Assembly: GCA_946811185.2 (NCBI GenBank)
Contig: OX328113.1
Coordinates: 4,588,001 to 4,652,000 of the forward strand
Direction: 5' to 3'
From: Hippopus hippopus
Lineage: Eukaryota; Mollusca; Bivalvia; Cardiida; Cardiidae
DNA length: 64,000 nt
A program made the position numbers and the translations under genes. The stretch's first letter is position 1, and each line of letters begins with the position of its first letter. The notes under the pieces are model-generated. The model made no database searches. It worked only from the letters and a program-made list of their open reading frames with translations, and was not told the DNA's origin. Positions 35,637-48,900 of the stretch are shown one piece after another.

Positions 35637-35950
35637 GTGTTTATGGCAGCTTTCAACATTATTTCAGTTATATAGTTGCGGCTGGTGCACCCATTTATAC
35701 TTTTCTGGAGTTTTTTTTTTTTACCATTACTTTCACAATATCTTTTCCAAGCCACTGGCTGCTTTTCCACATAAGTTAACATAAGTGAACCACCATCGAT
35801 ACAATAGTCAGAGGTGAAAGGGGTATCAATCCTGTCACAATGACTATCATCAATTTCCGGAAAGAGAAATTGGCCATGCAGGGAATCGAACCAGCGACTC
35901 ACTGTTCTGAAGTCATGTACGCTAAGTACTGACTGCGCTACGGGGACTTG
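35637..35950 (-). repeat. tRNA-derived SINE, minus strand
   Basis: Full-length type copy: head GTAGCGCAGTCAGTACTTAG and GGTTCGATTCCCTG, body CCACTGGCTGC inverse, tail TATAACTGAAATAATGTTGA. Confidence 0.75.
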
Positions 35951-36164
35951 GCCTTGGGAGCCTGCCGTACATTTTTCAACCTTTAAATAAACCTTCTATG
36001 TATACAAAAACATCATTGGGTTGTGCTCGACTGGGTTACTTTTTATATTAAGGATTACGACCCCTAGCTCATCGGTAACTATCGTGTAACATCGACGTTT
36101 TCGTAAAGGCTATTCGGGCAGTCTCGGCAGCTTCTCTCTTTTAATGTGAGAGTAAAGGCCCGTA

Positions 36165-36390
36165 GACCTTAAACAATCCCGAGTTTTGACGACCCTCAGG
36201 AAGAAGCCTATCAAAAACATTGTGGGGAAAGGAGAAAATGCTGGTAACCAGCATTTTCTCCTTCTCCTACAATGTTTTAAACCCTTCCAAAGACAGATTC
36301 GCTTTATAATTGCCACATTTGATTAAATTGTATCATCTGGAAATACTCTCAAGACGGGTCAAAAAATTTTGACATCTGGTCGAGGGTCAA
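36165..36390. mobile_element. MITE family 4 (GCATTTTCTCC hairpin), representative copy
   Basis: Central palindrome CATTGTGGGGAAAGGAGAAA / TTTCTCCTTCTCCTACAATG around CTGGTAACCAG; outer ends (CAATCCCGAGTTTTGACGAC; GACATCTGGTCGAGGGTCAA) are not obviously inverted. Other copies: 10110-10308, 12280-12490, 12505-12960 (interrupted), 13393-13500, 14968-15207, 21846-22115, 22330-22555, 23335-23530, 29905-30052, 32815-32900, 34510-34730, 37570-37712, 38185-38428, 38429-38652, 40650-40735, 41330-41550, 43975-44190, 46895-47060, 54135-54330, 58778-59035, 59825-59970, 62075-62280, 62405-62635, 62640-62810, 63475-63685. Confidence 0.85.
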
Positions 36391-36809
36391 TGAGACAAAG
36401 AATGGAAATTGAATCATAAAACGTAACTCCATATCCTTTGCCAAAAAAGGACCACTTTACCCTAAACCTTCTCAATAGGTCAAATGAAGCTTTCTAGCCG
36501 ATAATAAAAACCAAAATATTGCCAATTAAGTTTTCTTTTGGGGGTGGGGGTGGGGGTGGGGGGGACATATCTCCGTAGCGGACAGTGTAGATCGAAGATC
36601 AGACTGCACGTTCTGTGCAGTCTGATCTTATTCTACACTGTCCGCAAAAAGGTCCTCGAGTCGCGTTTGGCTAAGGGTTTAAGTTGACATTTGTGATAAA
36701 GAGGTCATTCGATCTTTTATGGTCAACGAAAGGGACTTTTCCAACATTTAAAACATTTTTCTTCTTTCTACATTTTTTTTTTTACCTGTGTTAATTCATT
36801 CGGTAAAAT

Positions 36810-37110
36810 ACAGGGCTTGAAACTGGAAGGTCACTGGTTCAAATCATCAGCTCGGTTAATTTCATTTCGAGCATTGATGGTTGTCATTTCGATAGGATTC
36901 ATTCCTCTCTCACCGCTAAACATTGTTTATGTGCGAAAGAGGCAAATGGCTTTGAAAGAATATTATGCGAATGATTTATAAAAAAAACAATGTGCAAAGT
37001 CTTGGTACAAGAAACTCCTTTTATATCATGAATAGGTGCACTATCCGCTGCGATATAACTAAATAATGTTGAAAACGTCGTTATACACGATACCAACAAG
37101 CGAACAAAGC
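36810..37110 (+). repeat. tRNA-derived SINE
   Basis: GGTCACTGGTTCAAATC head, GATTCATTCCTCTCTCACCG body, tail GAAAACGTCG. A shorter copy follows at 37280-37400. Confidence 0.7.
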
Positions 37111-37826
37111 TAAATATCCGTTGTTAAATCTTTTCACTTCCGACTTTTTTCGTACAGCAACTTAAAGAGATTTCCCGGACAGCCTAGATCCAAGATCAGA
37201 CTCCATATTCTGTTCAGTCTGATCTTAGATCTATCTTCTCCGTTGTGTGATGCTTTACTTTGACAAAATGATCTCCGACTAACGATGTTTATGAGGGAAA
37301 GCAGCCAGTGGCTTGGAAAGAACCTTGCTCGAAGTACTTGCTAAAGATAAACAAGAAAGTAAGGATACGTGCACTGACCACCGTGATATGACATTATATA
37401 AATGAGCCATGCTCTGTGAAAAGGGGGCTTAATGCATCTGTTAAAAAGTATAGACTACGGCAAGCATGTGTAGGTAGACCTTTTGTTTTTAGTAAATTTT
37501 CTGCATGTCAATGGGCCAATGTAACCCATTCGGCTGTTTGATAAAATGGATTTTAGGGATCTAGATTTCTCCATTTTCCACTTTGTATTTTAACAAGTCC
37601 AAAGACAAATCCCATAATTTAGCCATATTAAATTTGTCGTCTGCAGCTTCTTTCAAAAAGGACTTGTCTTTAATTTTGTCGTCTGGTAAATGTCGTCTGG
37701 TCAAGGGTTTACCCTTTAATCACCCAAAGCGAGTTTAGCTGTTCTTGCTGACTGTGTAGATCCAACATTAGACTACACAAACTTTCAGTCTGGTCTGAAT
37801 CTACACTGTCTGCTTGCTTAAGACAT

Positions 37827-38105
37827 GGGCCATGTTCTGGCAAAGTGGGGGGGGGGGAATGTTAATGCATCTCCATAGTGCATTATACTAATCAAGTCAT
37901 TACATAATGTTGATAAATTAAATTTTATTAGTCTAACGATCGACTGGATCTGGAGAAAGAACGGTCCTTTGACATAAAGAAAATTTACAAAAATGCAAAA
38001 GGTTTCAACCCATGTCAGCCTGCGCAGTCCGCGCAGGCTGACATGGGTTGATATCTTTTGCAGTTGCATTAAACCCCCCTTTCACATGGCATGGTTCATA
38101 CATTT
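37827..38105. mobile_element. MITE family 2 copy
   Basis: Central palindrome TGTCAGCCTGCGCAGTCCGC with its inverse; outer ends diverged (GGCCATGTTCTGG). Confidence 0.8.
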
Positions 38106-38784
38106 TGACCTAAAGCTGCACGTCAGTGTAGTGTTTGTTATGCATTTCTTGATTAAAAATTGTTTGTTTTGTTTATGTGATGCGCCAAGGGTAAACACAT
38201 TACTACACAAAAAAATCTCAGACTTGTCCATTTAGAAAATACTTGAAGAGGAAAAAATTCAATGCTACGTACTTAAATAGTTGGACGTGTCTTTGGTAGG
38301 GAAGAAAACATTGTTGGGAAAAGGAGAAAATGTTGGTTACCATTATTTCCTCCTTATTCCATAAATATTTTCAAAGGTGCTCTTTTTTAAGGTTGTTAAA
38401 AGTCAGAATTGTTTATTAAAGGGTTAACTCTTTATCACGCTGCAAAATTTTAGATTTTATTACAGGTATTTGAAGATGGCAACTTAATTATGGTTCAAAT
38501 GTGTATAGTTGTGTTAGAAAGGATAGAAATATTGTAAGAAAAGGAGAAAATGCTGGCTACCAGTATTTTCTCCTTTTCTTACAATTTTTTTTTTTGAAAT
38601 GCCTTCTCTGTCAGGGCCGTTAAAATTCGGGATTGTGTGGTAAAGCATTAAACGTGTAATGGTATAAATATATGGTAATTAGACCAATAAATTAATGAGC
38701 TTTCACACATTGTGTATATCGTTTTTAACCGCGAACATTTTATATCAAGATAAGATTGCACAGTGCGTGTTGTGAGATACACGT

Positions 38785-39040
38785 GAGCCATGCTCTGCGA
38801 AAAGTGGGGCTTAAAGCATCTGCAAAACTCATCAGCCCAGGTCAGCCTTCGCAGTCCGCGCAGGCTGACCTAGGTCGAAACCATTTGCTGTTGGTCAATT
38901 TTCTGCGTGCCAAAGGACCATGACTCAATAGGCTGTTAGATAAAATACTTTTTATAGATCAATGATCATAATTATGATGACTTGCTTGGTATAATGCATC
39001 ATGAAGATGCATTAAACCCCCTTTTTCCAGAGCATGGCTT
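38785..39040. mobile_element. MITE family 2 copy
   Basis: GAGCCATGCTCTGCGAAAAG to CAGAGCATGGCTT; flanks ATACACGT and ATGTACGT match at six of eight bases, consistent with an aged 8-bp duplication. Confidence 0.8.
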
Positions 39041-39924
39041 ATGTACGTGTACATCAAGCCAAACAACTCTTTATTGGTAATACCTATCTTAGTTGTTAGA
39101 AACACAGATATCATTACATTACCTCCCTTGTTTTCATTGTTCTTATCTTACACACGTTTGAAATATAGGTTTTTGACGTCATAGTATCATTATGTGACGT
39201 CATTTATAAAAGCAATGTTTTCCTTTCCTCTAAGTAAAAATCAAAAGACCGACACAAGTTTTCCGATCGATTCAGCTGTCAAAATTGTTGAACGTGTAAA
39301 AGTTTAGATTTGTTTTATCTTAAGACTTTTAATCAAGTACTTATATATCAGATTCTTCCGAACTAATTTTAGCCCGAACATACACTCCTGCCAAAGGAGT
39401 GAGTGGTTCTCATTCATACGCAGATTTTGCACAGATCTAATCATCATACTTGTTGTATCTTAAGATAAGTTATTTGATGAAAAGAATCTGACATTCGTTG
39501 TTATTGGTACAAAATTGTATCAAAAATCATCAAGAAAAAAAAAAAAAGTAATTTAATTTCAACTTTTCTTGGCTCGTTCAATGCTTCTTTTATCTCAAGT
39601 GCCGTTTTGTGTCAGATCTCATATCTGATAAGTTAAACATTTTGAGGGTTTACGCACAAATGAAATGCAATGGTTTTCAAAGATTGTTTTCGTTAACTTT
39701 TCAAATTTTTATAAACAATCAATTAAACAATCGTTAGCTACATATTTTTCAAAAGCTTTTAAATTGGTTTATGGATTTCGAAACTCCATCCTAGAATAGG
39801 CTTACAATGACCCAGATGCACATCTTTTGACGCGATGAACGAAATTTAGGGTAACATTTCACACCTGAATTACCCTTCTCAATTTTAAAACCAGCCTACT
39901 TTTTCACCGGTCGAGACCATTAAG

Positions 39925-40480
39925 TAAGTCTGTAACATACAAGACTTGAGAACAAGGGATGGCTGATTCGAATCCCTAGCTCGGCTGATTTATTTGAGCC
40001 ATGCTCTGGCAAAAGGAGGCTTAATGCATCTCCGTAATCCATGGCACCAAGCAAGCCATCACATACATATGGATCCATAATAGCCACTTTTTTAACAACC
40101 GACTTAATCATGAGGTAGACTGGTCCTTGAACATACAGAAAATTGACCGATAGCGAAAAGTTTCGGCCCAGGTCAGCCTGCGCGCACTGCGCAGGCTGAC
40201 CTGGGTCGAAACTTTTCGCAGATGCATTAAGCCCCCTTTTCACAGAGCATGGCTCATTTATTTTCTTTTTTTTTAGGATTGACGATGGTCATAGCGATAG
40301 GATCCATTCTTCTCTCACATCTGACTGTTGTTTCGACACTGGTCATGTTGGAAAGCAGTCAATGGCTGTGGAAGAAAATAGTACAATGTACTGGTAAATA
40401 GAAACTCCCGGAAAGCATGGAAAAGTGCACTGATCGCAGCGATGTAACTCAAGTTATGTTTAAACTGTAAAACCATGTTA
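39925..40480 (+). repeat. SINE split by a MITE
   Basis: Head at 39925-39995 (GATTCGAATCCCTAGCTCGG), body resumes at 40256 (TTGACGATGGTCATAGCGAT). The insertion is the family 2 element with 8-bp duplication. Confidence 0.8.
39996..40255. mobile_element. MITE family 2, copy with 8-bp target duplication
   Basis: Runs from GAGCCATGCTCTG to CAGAGCATGGCTC, with a central GGTCAGCCTGCGCGCACTGC palindrome. It splits a SINE (39925-40480) and is flanked by ATTTATTT at 39988-39995 and 40256-40263. An 8-bp duplication is the hallmark of hAT transposition. Other family 2 copies or remnants: 8653-8846, 8990-9096, 21297-21520, 37403-37568, 49183-49302, 58055-58317. Confidence 0.85.
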
Positions 40481-41765
40481 AGCAAACAAGCAAGCAAACA
40501 TACAAACAACAAGCAAACAAACAAACAAAAATAACCAACCAACGAAACAAACAAACAAGCTAGCAAACAAACAAACAAGCAAACAAAGTTACGAACGAAG
40601 GAAAAAAACGAGCCATGGTGCGAACTCATAAACAAACACACCCCGTCAGTTGACCCACCTTTAATTTGTCGTCCGCAAGAGCTTTCAATTTGGACAGGTC
40701 TAAAATTTTGTCGTCTGGTAGAAAGTTAAACATTGCAGACATCCCCAGACAGATGTGAACTGGAATCAAGTCCAGCCCTGGTTAATAAGGCTACAATGTG
40801 ATAGATAGAAGGGATTTGTTGGTTTGAAACCCGGCTCGGCCGAAATTCTAAACGAAGGTTTCGATATTAATTGCAACCACTGGTATCTGTCACGTGACAC
40901 GGTCAAGTTTTTGGTTAGTCCTTCATCTTTTTAAATTTTTTATTGCTTTCTACCGGAGATTGACAAGGATTTAGAACAAAAGTGAACTTCAGGTCGAGCC
41001 TTGTCTGTGGGTACGCATAATGAAGGTTACATGACTATATCCCAGATTTCGACACCTAACTCTAAACGGTCAAGAGGCTTGCAGCCTCGTGTAAAACCAT
41101 TTTATATAAGGTATTTAGTTATTTTAACTGGTCTTATTTGTTGTTGTGGGGTTACACTGGTTTCAACTAAACAGACCTGTGATATTTAAGCTCGACATCA
41201 GGTATAGTTCTTTGTTTTTCCTTTGTTTGGTGTTTAAATTTGCTTTCAACAGAGTTTCAGCTTTATCACGACAAGCAGATAAGCCATCAATGCGTTCCTG
41301 GAGTTTCTATAATCCTTAACAAAAACAGTCCAGTGTTTAAACGAGTTTGAGGAGGGATGCTTTTAAAAACATTATGGGAAAAGAAGAAAATGCTGATTAC
41401 CAGCATTTTCTTCTGTTCCCACAATGTTTTGACCGATCAAGAAAAAACTCCCATCATTTTAAGCACATATATGGTTAACGGATTGTTTTTAAATCCTGTC
41501 AATATCGACGTGTCTAAACAGATGTCGTCTAGCAGAAAGTTAGCCACTGCTACGAAGAGTACTCGTCCAAAGCCACTGGCTGCTTTCCCACATAAACAAA
41601 GTAGAAACAATGTTTTGAGGGGGGGAAGGAATGAATCCAGTCGCAATGACTTTCATGCATCCTCTGAGGGAGTTTTGACGCATTCAGTGTTCGACTTTTT
41701 TTCCTTAAAATTTTCTATTCAGTTAGTAAGAGGATATAATTATTGTTACATAAAAAGGGGTGAAT

Positions 41766-42032
41766 GAGACATGTTCTGGCGAAATCGGGGTTTAAATGCC
41801 CTCCCGTGATGCATCATACGAAGTAAGTCATCACATAATTAAGCATTCATAAAATCCTTTTTGTCTCACAGCCGACTGAATCATGAGGTAAACTGGTCCT
41901 TTGACACGCACAAAATGACCAAATTGATAACAAAAAGCTTCGACTCAGGTCAGCCTGCGAGGACTGCGCAGGCTGACCTTTGTCGATACTTTTCGTAGAT
42001 ACATTAAACCCATTTTTAACAGAGCTTGACTC
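41766..42032. mobile_element. MITE family 2 copy
   Basis: Core GGTCAGCCTGCGAGGACTGC and inverse; ends GAGACATGTTCTGG and AGAGCTTGACTC. Confidence 0.75.
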
Positions 42033-42831
42033 AAATACATATGAACTGGGAAGGTTACCAGTTCCTTGGATAGCTCTGTCGGTAGAGCCACTGATTTATG
42101 GTTTTGGAGCTCATGGGTTCTGATCCGAGCAGAGGCAACCTTTTTTTTCACCATATTCCCCCTCCCTAACGGACACGTACTTATGATTTTACATAGAAAA
42201 TATCAACTTCATTCCCCTCCCCCTCTCAATCACCTTTCAGGTCTTACTTTCTTTATATGTCAACCGTCAAACTAAAGTTCTGTGACGACGAATCACTCCT
42301 CTGTTTCAAGATAAATAGGTCCTCACAAATCAATAAAGAGATACATTTGTGTCATTTGATACATGTATGTGAAAATAACATGCAAATTTGAAAACTGTGC
42401 AAGCAAATTACACAAACAAGGAATTTTAGACTTAAATGTAATGGAATTAGCTTTAGATTTGAAATTGACCTCGTTTCGCAGCTTTGACATGGCTTTGTTT
42501 TATATAGTCTACATCACGGATGAATAAGTAAGAGAAACCCTCCAAAACATCCCAAACCACTCGTAAAACACCCCCAAAACACTTTCCGAATGCTTAAAAT
42601 TGCATGTTAAGCGCTTAGATTATGGAAAATAGTTATGCAATATCGATATCTGAATCAGTAAAAAAAGAAATATTGTCAACCGTCAGATGAATGAAATTTT
42701 GATGGAATGGTCCAAGGTTAAAACCTGTTTGTCAGCAACTTTCTACCATCACCTTCTATTAGAACTTTCGTCACTGATTTTTAAGTGTATTTCTAGTTTT
42801 ATATTTATCTAAGACCTTTCACATATTTTAG

Positions 42832-42965
42832 GAATGACGGATGAAAACCCCTACAAACCCACGACGCAGGAATTGCAAATCCAGAATGGCAGGGCCGAAC
42901 AGCGCTATGAGGACGATCCCAACACAAAATGTGGGATTGGGGTGTTCAAGCCTCGCTTTCTCCAG
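42832..42965 (+). CDS. SLCO: SLCO exon 1 (cytosolic N-terminus)
   Basis: Acceptor ATTTTAG at 42831; ATG at 42834. Forty-four codons, polar and acidic (YEDDPNTK), ending CGIGVFKPRFLQ, the motif that leads into the first membrane segment. Donor CAG|GTAAAC. Confidence 0.9.
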
Positions 42966-45900
42966 GTAAACAGAACAGAACTGCATTATTATTATTTTTT
43001 TTAAAAAACGTATACAACATGAGTTGTCTCTAAACGGAGTTCAAGTGTGACTAGAAAACAGGGCCCAGTCTCTTGGAAAAAACTAAAGTCTCTTATTTTT
43101 CTTACATCCACTGACGGACTCAATTTCTGATTTAAGTTGAGTTCATTATTTGAGACTTATTTCGGTAGTATAAACAGATTTAAGTTAATTCAAATTTTGA
43201 GTTGACACAATGTTAAAGACTTAACTCAGCGCAAAATAAATTTACTTAACTCATTTAACAGACTTAAGTCCTTTTTTTTTTTTTTTTTTGCTGAGTTGAG
43301 TCTGAAACCTTGTGTCAACTCAGAGTTTGAGAATGTTACTAAAGTCTGTTAAGGATAGGGCACCCTAACGCTTCTCGTGCAACATGGAATAAAATTTTTT
43401 GTTAGTTGATAAATAAGGATTTTTACTGATATAATACTTTTGCACAATTTTAATCGACCAGAAATTCCTTTGATGCCTGTCTTGAAATTATTTGTTGATA
43501 CTTTTGTTAGTTTCCTCAAAAGAGAGGTAACTATTATCTCCGTTTGTAATGAGAATATAGTGGTTTTATATTTATAAATGATAATTCTTAGAAGAAAAAA
43601 AAAAGGAAAAAGTGGTTCGGTTAAAGTGGTACAATAATACTCATTTTTAATCATAGCAAATTTTGTAGGATAATATTATCGGAGAAATAGCTGTTTTCCA
43701 TTAGGGTTACCAATTCTTAATGTTAGTGAGATGCGTCTCAAATTACAAAGTCAACTTAATTTGGAAAATGAATCGGCGTTCGCGGATTTGAATTAAATGA
43801 GAGACTTAAGTTTTTTCGTGGAAAAGAAATAAGTATGTTTATTTTATATATAAACATTGTTAGAAATGCAGTATTTTCTCCTTTTCAACCAACGTTTCTA
43901 AAAACTAAAGAAGAAGAAGAAGAAGAAGAAGAAGGAGAGAAGAAGAAGAAGGAGAAGAAGAAGAAGAATTTTTGAGCTACATCTAATTTGTCGTCTGCAA
44001 AGGCTTTGAACAAAGACTAGTCTGTCGTTATGTAGTCTGTTCCCCCTCTACCAAACAGTTTCGAGTTTTAGCGACCTTGAGGAATAAGACTTTTGATAAA
44101 CATTGTGGGAAAAGGAGAAAATGCTGTCACAATGTTTTCAAACGCCTTCTTCGGGATTGCTAGAACTCGGGGGGGGTGTGGTAAAGGGTTAAATCAAAGT
44201 GGTTTTCACTGCTTCTGTTAAATCAAAACCGGTTTGTGGTAGGACTACCAAATCGAACCTGTTTTGCTGTCCAACCAAAACCGGTTTGCGGTTTGTCTGC
44301 CAAAATCAAAATCGGTTGTCAATGTGTCTGTCAAATCAAATCTGTTTTTTGCCAGGTTGCTTGCTACTGTGGTCGCTGAGAAAGATGTGACTGTAGTGCA
44401 TATTGTATGCACCTTCATCTTTCACCGTAAGATAATTGAGCCGTGCCCTGCGAGATGCGGGTTTAATGCATTGGCTAAAAGTATCAACCCAGGTCGGCCT
44501 GCGCGTACTCTGACCTGTGATGGTACTTTTTGCTTTTGATATTTTTTTTTTTTTTTTTGTATGTCCAAAAACAACTATGCCTCATGATTTAGTTGGTTTT
44601 TAGACAAAATGGGTTTTATGGATCCATAATTATATGATGACTTGCTTTGTATCGTGCATCACCGAGATTCATATAACCCACTTCTGTCAGAGCATGGCTG
44701 AATTACATTGTATTTTATTGTTTAGGTGTTAGCAAGGATCGGTGCGTTTGTTGGAATCTACAGCATATCTGGTCTTCTAACGTCGAGTCTTTCTGTATAT
44801 GTGAACTCACAGGTAAAAAAGAAAAAAAAAAAAAACATCATCGTCATCATCATCATAATCACCGTCGTCGTCATAATCCTCCTCCTCATCATGGTCATCA
44901 TCGTCCTCCTCAGCGTCGCCATCATTATCATTAGCATCATCATAGTGCCAATTGATTTCTACGCCTTCCAGTTTTTTATTTGTCCGACCGTCCCTTAATT
45001 TGTCAGCAATCTGTCTGTTTTTCCTGTTGATTACATTCATATATCCGACTCTTTTTTACCATCTATTTTTATTAAATTGATAAATATTTGCATACTAGCA
45101 CTATAGGTAGTTTGAAGTTCATAGTGGCCCGTTGAATTTTGAAACATCTTTAAAAAATGCCCTATCAATGTCATGAAACTTTTCAAAGTCTTTTAAAATG
45201 ACCTTACAAACTCTCACAGCGAAAATGAGAATTTTTCTTCTGCAAGAAAGAGCATTTTGACAATTCCAATAGTGTTAATTTTTTGTTCTGAAGCTTAACT
45301 TTCTCCGATGGTTTTGCACGGTGACCAGAATAGCAAACATAACTGGACAAGTGCATGACTTCAGTAACTCACTTTAGTTAAATATGAAGCCCTGCGATTG
45401 TTTTCCTTCAAATAATATAGTCCTATAATTTACCATAGATATCGGTTTCGTCACTTTCATTCAGATCTTCGAAGTCAAAAATTATTTGTCCAGTGTTCTG
45501 TTATGTGGTGTCTGTTCTCCAATATTTGGTATCAGTTTTATTTTCAACATGACTTCATGTTTTATACCACTCCTGTCGAGATATGTGTTCGAAACTACCT
45601 GACACATAGACTTGAAGGTCTTTAATGGCTTTGTTTTGAATGGGTTTACGCTATGATATTTTTCAGTTCGCATTGGGTGGTAATCTTAAAAATTAAAAAT
45701 TCATAAAAGTTCAGCTCTCTAATTCATGCACATTAAAGCCAACTGTTTTACCAGAGTCCATATTTACCAACCATTCTTAAGAATGCTCTTGGTTTTATTC
45801 ACAAGACTTTTCCTAAATTTGAAAGTAACTCAACTTCTGATTGGTTAAACCAAATGGTTTAGCCAATCAGAAGTTGCGTTACTTTCGAAATCTAGAATAA

Positions 45901-48900
45901 GAATAATAATGAAATTAAGAATAATCGACGAATACGGACCTTGCAGCTCATATTTTTCTACAATACCAGGTTTCTATGTTGGAGAAGCAGTTTGGGTTCA
46001 GCAGTGCAGAAACAGGGGTTCTCATGAGTTGTAACGATATCGGGTACCTGATCTTTGCCCTTTTCTGTGGATACTTTGCCAGCAAGGTAAATATCATCGT
46101 CGACCCAGGGTTGGTCTCCCTGTGTACGGTTCGTCCCTAGCTGTGGGAGATATGACTGCGAAAGCCTCGTTTCCATCTCTGTTCCTGAGATGAAATATGA
46201 TCTTTGAAACGGTTCCAATTAGAAACTTTTCAAATTGGATTTTTGTTATGACGACAGGTTTTGACTCTGTTTCCTGAATCGCCTCTTACCTCTTATGCAT
46301 GTGAGAAAAGTAGTCAGTGACTTGGAAAGAAAGTAATGTCAGTGCTGGTGTGAGAAAGCCAGGAAACATACGCGTAGTTGCAGTGATCGCCGTAATATGA
46401 CCTCAGCTGTAAAAACGGCGTTAAACTGCAATACAAACAAACAAAACTTTACCACGCAACAAAATTTCAGACATGTTCTATAATGAAAACATTTAAAGAC
46501 AATAAGGTGAACGTGGTTCAAATGATAGGATATATCAATGAAACAATAGAAAACATTGTGGGAAAAGGAAAACAAAATGCTGGTTTCATAAACTGGCTAC
46601 TTCAGGCTCATTAAAACTCTTTTCCCAGCTTCTGTTAAATGAAAACCGGTTGCTGTAGGTCTACCAAATCGAATTCTTTTCGCTGTCCAATCAAAACCGG
46701 TTTGTGCTCTGCCGTCAAAATCAAAATCGGTTGTCAATGTGTCAGTCAAATCAAAACCGGTTGTTGTTTTTTTAGATTAGTCTTAGTTGTGTCTAGCGAA
46801 TTAAATGCATTGACTTTTACACAGCTTATCTTTGGTATGTTTTGAAATCTAAACTCTTGGACTTACTACTTCCTACGTTAAGTTGTTTTTTTTTACACTG
46901 TTGTATATTTCTCAGCGAAAGACTTATCTGCTCATGGCTTTGAAAATCTTTACCCTTCACAAAAGATCTGAAAAGATTGTGGAAAAATGAGAAAATGCTG
47001 GCACCAGCATCTTCTACCAATGTTTTTTTGCAAGACGTTTTTCTGCAAGACTAAGTATAGAGTTTGGTCATCTGAGATGTACAGCTGTATATTTTTTGTT
47101 TAATTTGATTTTTTATCCTTTTTTTTCTCAGTTTCATATACCTCGAGTCTTGGGCTGGAGTACAATTTTATTCGGTATCTGTGGAATCATGTGCGCTCTT
47201 CCTTACTTCTTACAAGATCAATCCACATACGATATTGACCCAATTACTCAGAATGCAACGATTTCCGGTGGTAGAGGTTCCGGCGGTAGAAAATCAGTCC
47301 CGATGTGTGACGTCACAAACAAGTCCCTCATTGAATATGGCTGTGCCGATTCTAATAATGCAGACAGCGCGTTCAACTTAGAAGAATTGAGACTTAAGAG
47401 GGTATCATACTGGTTGATCGCGATTGGAATGGTACGGTCATGTGGTCGTTTATTATGATTTTTACCCATACGGGACTTTCAAAACTTTAGTTGTTACTGT
47501 TACCAGTATAGAGCAAGATAGGACTGCACGTTCTGTGCAGTCTGATTTTAGATATACACTGTCCAAAACGAGAAGAGTTTTCCGGCACAAAGACCTTTGA
47601 AATTGCAATAAGTAGGCTCGCAGATATTTCAAAACGTCATCGATAAGTTATGTTCAACAAATAAGATTCGTTCAATACATTTACCGCGGTATTCAAATTT
47701 TTATTTTCCCGTGACAAGAAACTTGCCCGTCTTAAAAGTTTTGACCTGCATAGCTCTTTCAGTATTTATTTGTTTCTTCTGTACTATGTACGAGATCGAA
47801 GATATATTAGAACAGAACATGATAAACGTAACGACATTTCCAGCTCCAATTTAGATATATGTTTCCATTTAAGTTTATGTATGTTTAAAGAAATACTGAC
47901 ATACTGGTGCACGGAAGGTCGCACTGTTGGACTCCTTGTCTTTCACAAATAGGTTATAGATGGAGAAGTTTTTTTTTTCTTTTTCTTTTTTTTTTAAAAG
48001 GAGCCCCTGTCTTACCTTCTGATTTAATCTCATGTAATTGGTCATAATTTTCCCGTTTTTCTATGTCACTATTGTGATATTTTTATGGATCATTTTCTTG
48101 TACCAACATGACATAACATGTGATAAATATACAAGCTGTTCAATGACAATTTCCTTACCTATAGGTCTTCCAAGGCGTTGGAAAGTCTGTACGTGGTCCT
48201 TTTGTCACACTGTACATAGACGATGCGGTTGACAAACGAAAGACGGGTTTCTACATGGGCATTATTATTGGTACCGGCATCTTTGGCCCGGCTTTGGCGT
48301 ATCTACTCGGTGGAGTGTTCAGTAGATTATATGTTACTCTACAATGTAAGCAGTTTTATTATTTGATAATTAATGATTCGCTTGAAACCTTTCTTTCTTT
48401 CTTTCTTTCTTTCTTCTTTCTTTCTTATTTTCTTATTTATTTTTCTTTCTTTCTTATTTTCTTATTTATTTATTTTTCTTTCTATCTTTCTCTCTTTCTT
48501 TCTTGTGTTCTTATTTTTCTTTCTTTCTTTTTTTCTTTCTTTCTTTTTTTCTTTCTTTCTTTGTGTCTGCTACTTTTGCAATTTCGTTATCTTGTCTGTC
48601 CTTTCTGTTTTCCGGTCGGATTATCCGTCTGTCTGTCTGTCTGTCTGTCTTAGCAGGATATTTCCTGTTTCTTGGCATTGTTTTGACTTTGTTCATGTTT
48701 GAAAGCAGCCAGTGGCATGAAAAGGGGCGTTTTGCGCAGACTGGACATAAACGACCTGGAACCTACGGATTGGTAAACTGACTGCCTTGAAATAACTGGA
48801 ATACTGTCTAAAACGACATTAACCATCACACAAACAAAAAAAAACAGTACCCTCAGTGCTTTGAGATTTTATTGCCTTTCCTAACAGCTGTAGACATAAC

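Larger units (their letters stand above)
34440..42830. other. Intergenic region between gene B and the SLCO gene
   Basis: About 8.4 kb of SINEs, MITEs of families 2-4, a CAAA-rich tract (40480-40600), a TAGAGCCACTGATT tRNA-like SINE start near 42060 and unassigned AT-rich DNA. A non-coding first exon of the SLCO gene may hide near the 42831 acceptor; none could be identified. Confidence 0.6.

Noticed and set aside
41001..41189. 62-residue frame with a hydrophobic stretch (LVILTGLICCCGV)
   Set aside because: No splice context, promoter or family resemblance; length is expected by chance in this amount of sequence.
44726..44998. 90-residue frame extending past SLCO exon 2
   Set aside because: Exon 2 followed by translation of the CAT-rich intron tract; the donor at 44813 ends the coding part.
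48255..48702. Open frames rich in Phe/Leu/Ser after SLCO exon 5
   Set aside because: Read-through of the intron CTTT tract beyond a good donor at 48346.
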